Origin: an uncultured Marinobacterium sp. | Lineage (GTDB): Bacteria > Pseudomonadota > Gammaproteobacteria > Pseudomonadales > Balneatricaceae | Direction: 5' to 3' | Assembly: GCA_947501565.1 (NCBI GenBank) | Contig: CANMWJ010000003.1 | Location: forward strand, 248,001-312,000 | DNA: 64,000 bases | The notes under the pieces: model-generated | Databases searched by the model: none | The model's input: the letters and a program-made list of their open reading frames with translations, nothing else | What the model was told of the DNA's origin: nothing | Part shown: in pieces, positions 62,577-64,000 of the stretch | Layout: every line of letters starts with the position of its first letter | Numbering within the stretch: position 1 is the stretch's first letter | Made by a program: the position numbers and the translations under genes

Positions 62577-63434
62577 TCAGTTTTGCGTCAGAAACCGTAC
62601 CGCTTTTTCCTGAATTATCGCCCGATTGGCCGCCGTCGGAATATGAAAATCGTCAAGTTCGATCAGATCCTGCAGATTAGGGATCACACGTCGCGCCTGC
62701 TGCTTCAATTTATTCGGCGCGAAATAGGCATCATGTTCGGCCACCACCAGCTGTACCGGTTGTGTCCAGCGCGCTAACTCTGACTGCTCAACAGGCCCCG
62801 GTGGCACCAACATGCCCGGGTTCTGCTGGCTGAAGACCGCCGCGTAGTAGGCCTCCAGTGTAGGCCATGATTCCGCCATCAGCGGTTTCATCAGACTGGA
62901 AAAGGGATCATCCCCCACACCGATCTTAAATTTCAGCCAGGGCAGCAGCATGTTCTTCAGTGGTCGCATCACAGAGTGTTGCAGTCCACCCGGCACAATC
63001 AGCGAGGCCGCGCCTACCCGTTCCGGCGCCAGCGCCGCGGTATCCAATACCACAGCCCCACCAAAGGAGATCCCCACCATCGGGCAGCAACGGATATTCA
63101 GTTGATCCATCAACTCCAATACCCAACGTCCCCAAAGATGATCCTGCGGCAAAGGTGCAATCGCACGACTACGCCCCGCATGCCCAGGAAGATCGGGACA
63201 GATCACCCGGAAGTGTTCGGTCAGCTGCCAGATCATCTCCAGATTAAAAGGGGTGGGAGTGTGCAGGCCATGCAGGGCCAACAGGGGCGGCTTGTCGATT
63301 GCACCGATCTCGGATAACCAGACCTCACCGGCCGAGGTGTTTACAAAACGTCCCTGCACTTTCTGTGGCAGGGAGGCGAGCTGCTCGTCGTAGAGGTTCT
63401 GATGGGGGCGGAGCGCGTTAAAAGCCTTGTCCAT
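62577..63434 (-). CDS. Alpha/beta hydrolase
   Basis: 285 residues. Nucleophile elbow GISFGG near residue 140, an oxyanion LALHGLHTPTP near 53, a catalytic Asp candidate near 230 (VVAEHDAYF) and His near 268 (DDFHIPT). The order fits a typical serine hydrolase. Substrate not assigned. It starts 27 bp after the stop of glpG on the same strand. Confidence 0.88.
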   Translation of the reverse strand: MDKAFNALRPHQNLYDEQLASLPQKVQGRFVNTSAGEVWLSEIGAIDKPPLLALHGLHTPTPFNLEMIWQLTEHFRVICPDLPGHAGRSRAIAPLPQDHLWGRWVLELMDQLNIRCCPMVGISFGGAVVLDTAALAPERVGAASLIVPGGLQHSVMRPLKNMLLPWLKFKIGVGDDPFSSLMKPLMAESWPTLEAYYAAVFSQQNPGMLVPPGPVEQSELARWTQPVQLVVAEHDAYFAPNKLKQQARRVIPNLQDLIELDDFHIPTAANRAIIQEKAVRFLTQN

Positions 63435-63461
63435 GGAGAGATCCTGGGCCAGATAGGAGAA

Positions 63462-64000
63462 TCAGTTGGCCTTGCGGGCAACCAGCTCCCCCAAAGGTAC
63501 AAAGAGCAAGCCACTGAGTAAACCCACAAGGTGGGCAGTATTGGCGATGGCCCCGAAACCGAAGCTTTCCAGCACCCCGGTATACCCCAGTACCAGATAG
63601 ACCAACATAAAACCCATCAGTGCCGGCGGCAGCCCAATTGCATGCCGGGGATTGCGCTTGTCCCAGAACCAGGCATAGGCAAGCAGCGCAAACACAACAC
63701 CAGACATGCCGCCGAACATAGGCCCACTGATCAGGTATTGCGCCAGGTTGGAGATAATGCCCGAAAACAGGACGAGGCCCAGCAGTGCAACCCGCCCCTG
63801 AAGGTATTCCACCTTACTACCCACAACCCACACCCAAAGCAGGTTAAAGAGCACGTGCATCAAGCTGAAATGCAGAAAAATAGGGGTAATGAGTCGCCAG
63901 AGCTCACCGGTACGAAAAGTTTCGCTCAGTTCGGTGGTAAACAGTTGTCCCTGCTGCTCAACCACATTGGTAATGGTAAACAGGCGCAGATACTCAAAGT
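63462..64000 (-). CDS. glpG: Rhomboid intramembrane serine protease GlpG, 5' end cut off by the window
   Basis: At least 179 codons, open at the window edge; an internal GTG at 63965 is not the real start because upstream codons remain in frame. HFSLMHVLFNLLWVWVVGSKVE matches the conserved His/Asn part of GlpG, SGPMFGGMSGVVFAL holds the catalytic Ser in GMSG, and ANTAHLVGLLSGLL the catalytic His. Six TM helices are expected. Cleaves membrane proteins within the bilayer. Confidence 0.93.
   Translation of the reverse strand, partial: FEYLRLFTITNVVEQQGQLFTTELSETFRTGELWRLITPIFLHFSLMHVLFNLLWVWVVGSKVEYLQGRVALLGLVLFSGIISNLAQYLISGPMFGGMSGVVFALLAYAWFWDKRNPRHAIGLPPALMGFMLVYLVLGYTGVLESFGFGAIANTAHLVGLLSGLLFVPLGELVARKAN

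Overview
The window is a chromosomal segment of a gammaproteobacterium. The gene set (metG, trmA, pepN next to a DUF2797 gene and a yeaC-like gene, glpG, dinB, sulP, glrK-qseG-glrR, ybaK, rof, a fused Aas-like lysophospholipid acyltransferase, an OlsF-like ornithine-lipid synthase and several c-di-GMP enzymes) suggests a free-living, probably marine member of the Oceanospirillales or a relative. That placement is inferred from gene content; no rRNA or tRNA gene was seen.

Layout. 0-8 kb: a truncated MFS/acyltransferase/acyl-ligase fusion gene under a TetR regulator with two visible operators; a periplasmic binding protein paired with a GGDEF-EAL protein; trmA. 8.0-8.4 kb: hairpin-rich repetitive DNA. 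8.7-14.4 kb: metG, then an AT-rich insert of about 3.4 kb bounded by two diverged copies of the metG 3' end and terminator. The insert carries a CsgG-like outer-membrane lipoprotein and two exported proteins of unknown function. 14.7-24.8 kb: a sulfite dehydrogenase with a dihaem cytochrome, an AEC transporter, DUF945, a small Cys-containing protein behind a Fur box, an aldo/keto reductase, a panE-like reductase and hopJ. 25-29.3 kb: a multihaem cytochrome next to a second GGDEF-EAL sensor. 29.3-40 kb: WbuC cupin, SulP, deaminase, dinB with a LexA box, OlsF-like fusion, VWA and J-domain proteins, a TetR regulator and an FAH-family enzyme. 40-44 kb: an EF-hand protein and glrK-qseG-glrR. 44-53.7 kb: mixed housekeeping and envelope genes, ending with a PiT phosphate transporter and its DUF47 partner. 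53.7-54.85 kb: about 1.2 kb without a gene, holding an 18-bp palindrome, a long bulged hairpin, nine tandem units of about 40 bp and a 13-bp perfect stem. 54.85-64 kb: a mostly minus-strand block of small enzymes, an AlbA_2 protein, pepN, DUF2797, yeaC-like, a hydrolase and a truncated glpG.

How things connect. The GlrK/GlrR system controls sigma-54 promoters in enterobacteria through TGTC-N10-GACA sites. Just upstream of it here lies a gene for an exported EF-hand protein whose promoter region has a near-consensus sigma-54 element and three GlrR-like sites, so it is a likely local target. Two separate c-di-GMP enzymes each follow a gene for a periplasmic protein (a solute-binding protein and a multihaem cytochrome), suggesting two modules that turn extracytoplasmic signals into c-di-GMP changes.

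The strongest candidates for something undescribed are the structured non-coding region with the 40-bp array near 54 kb, the CsgG-type insert after metG, and the putative GlrR to EF-hand link.
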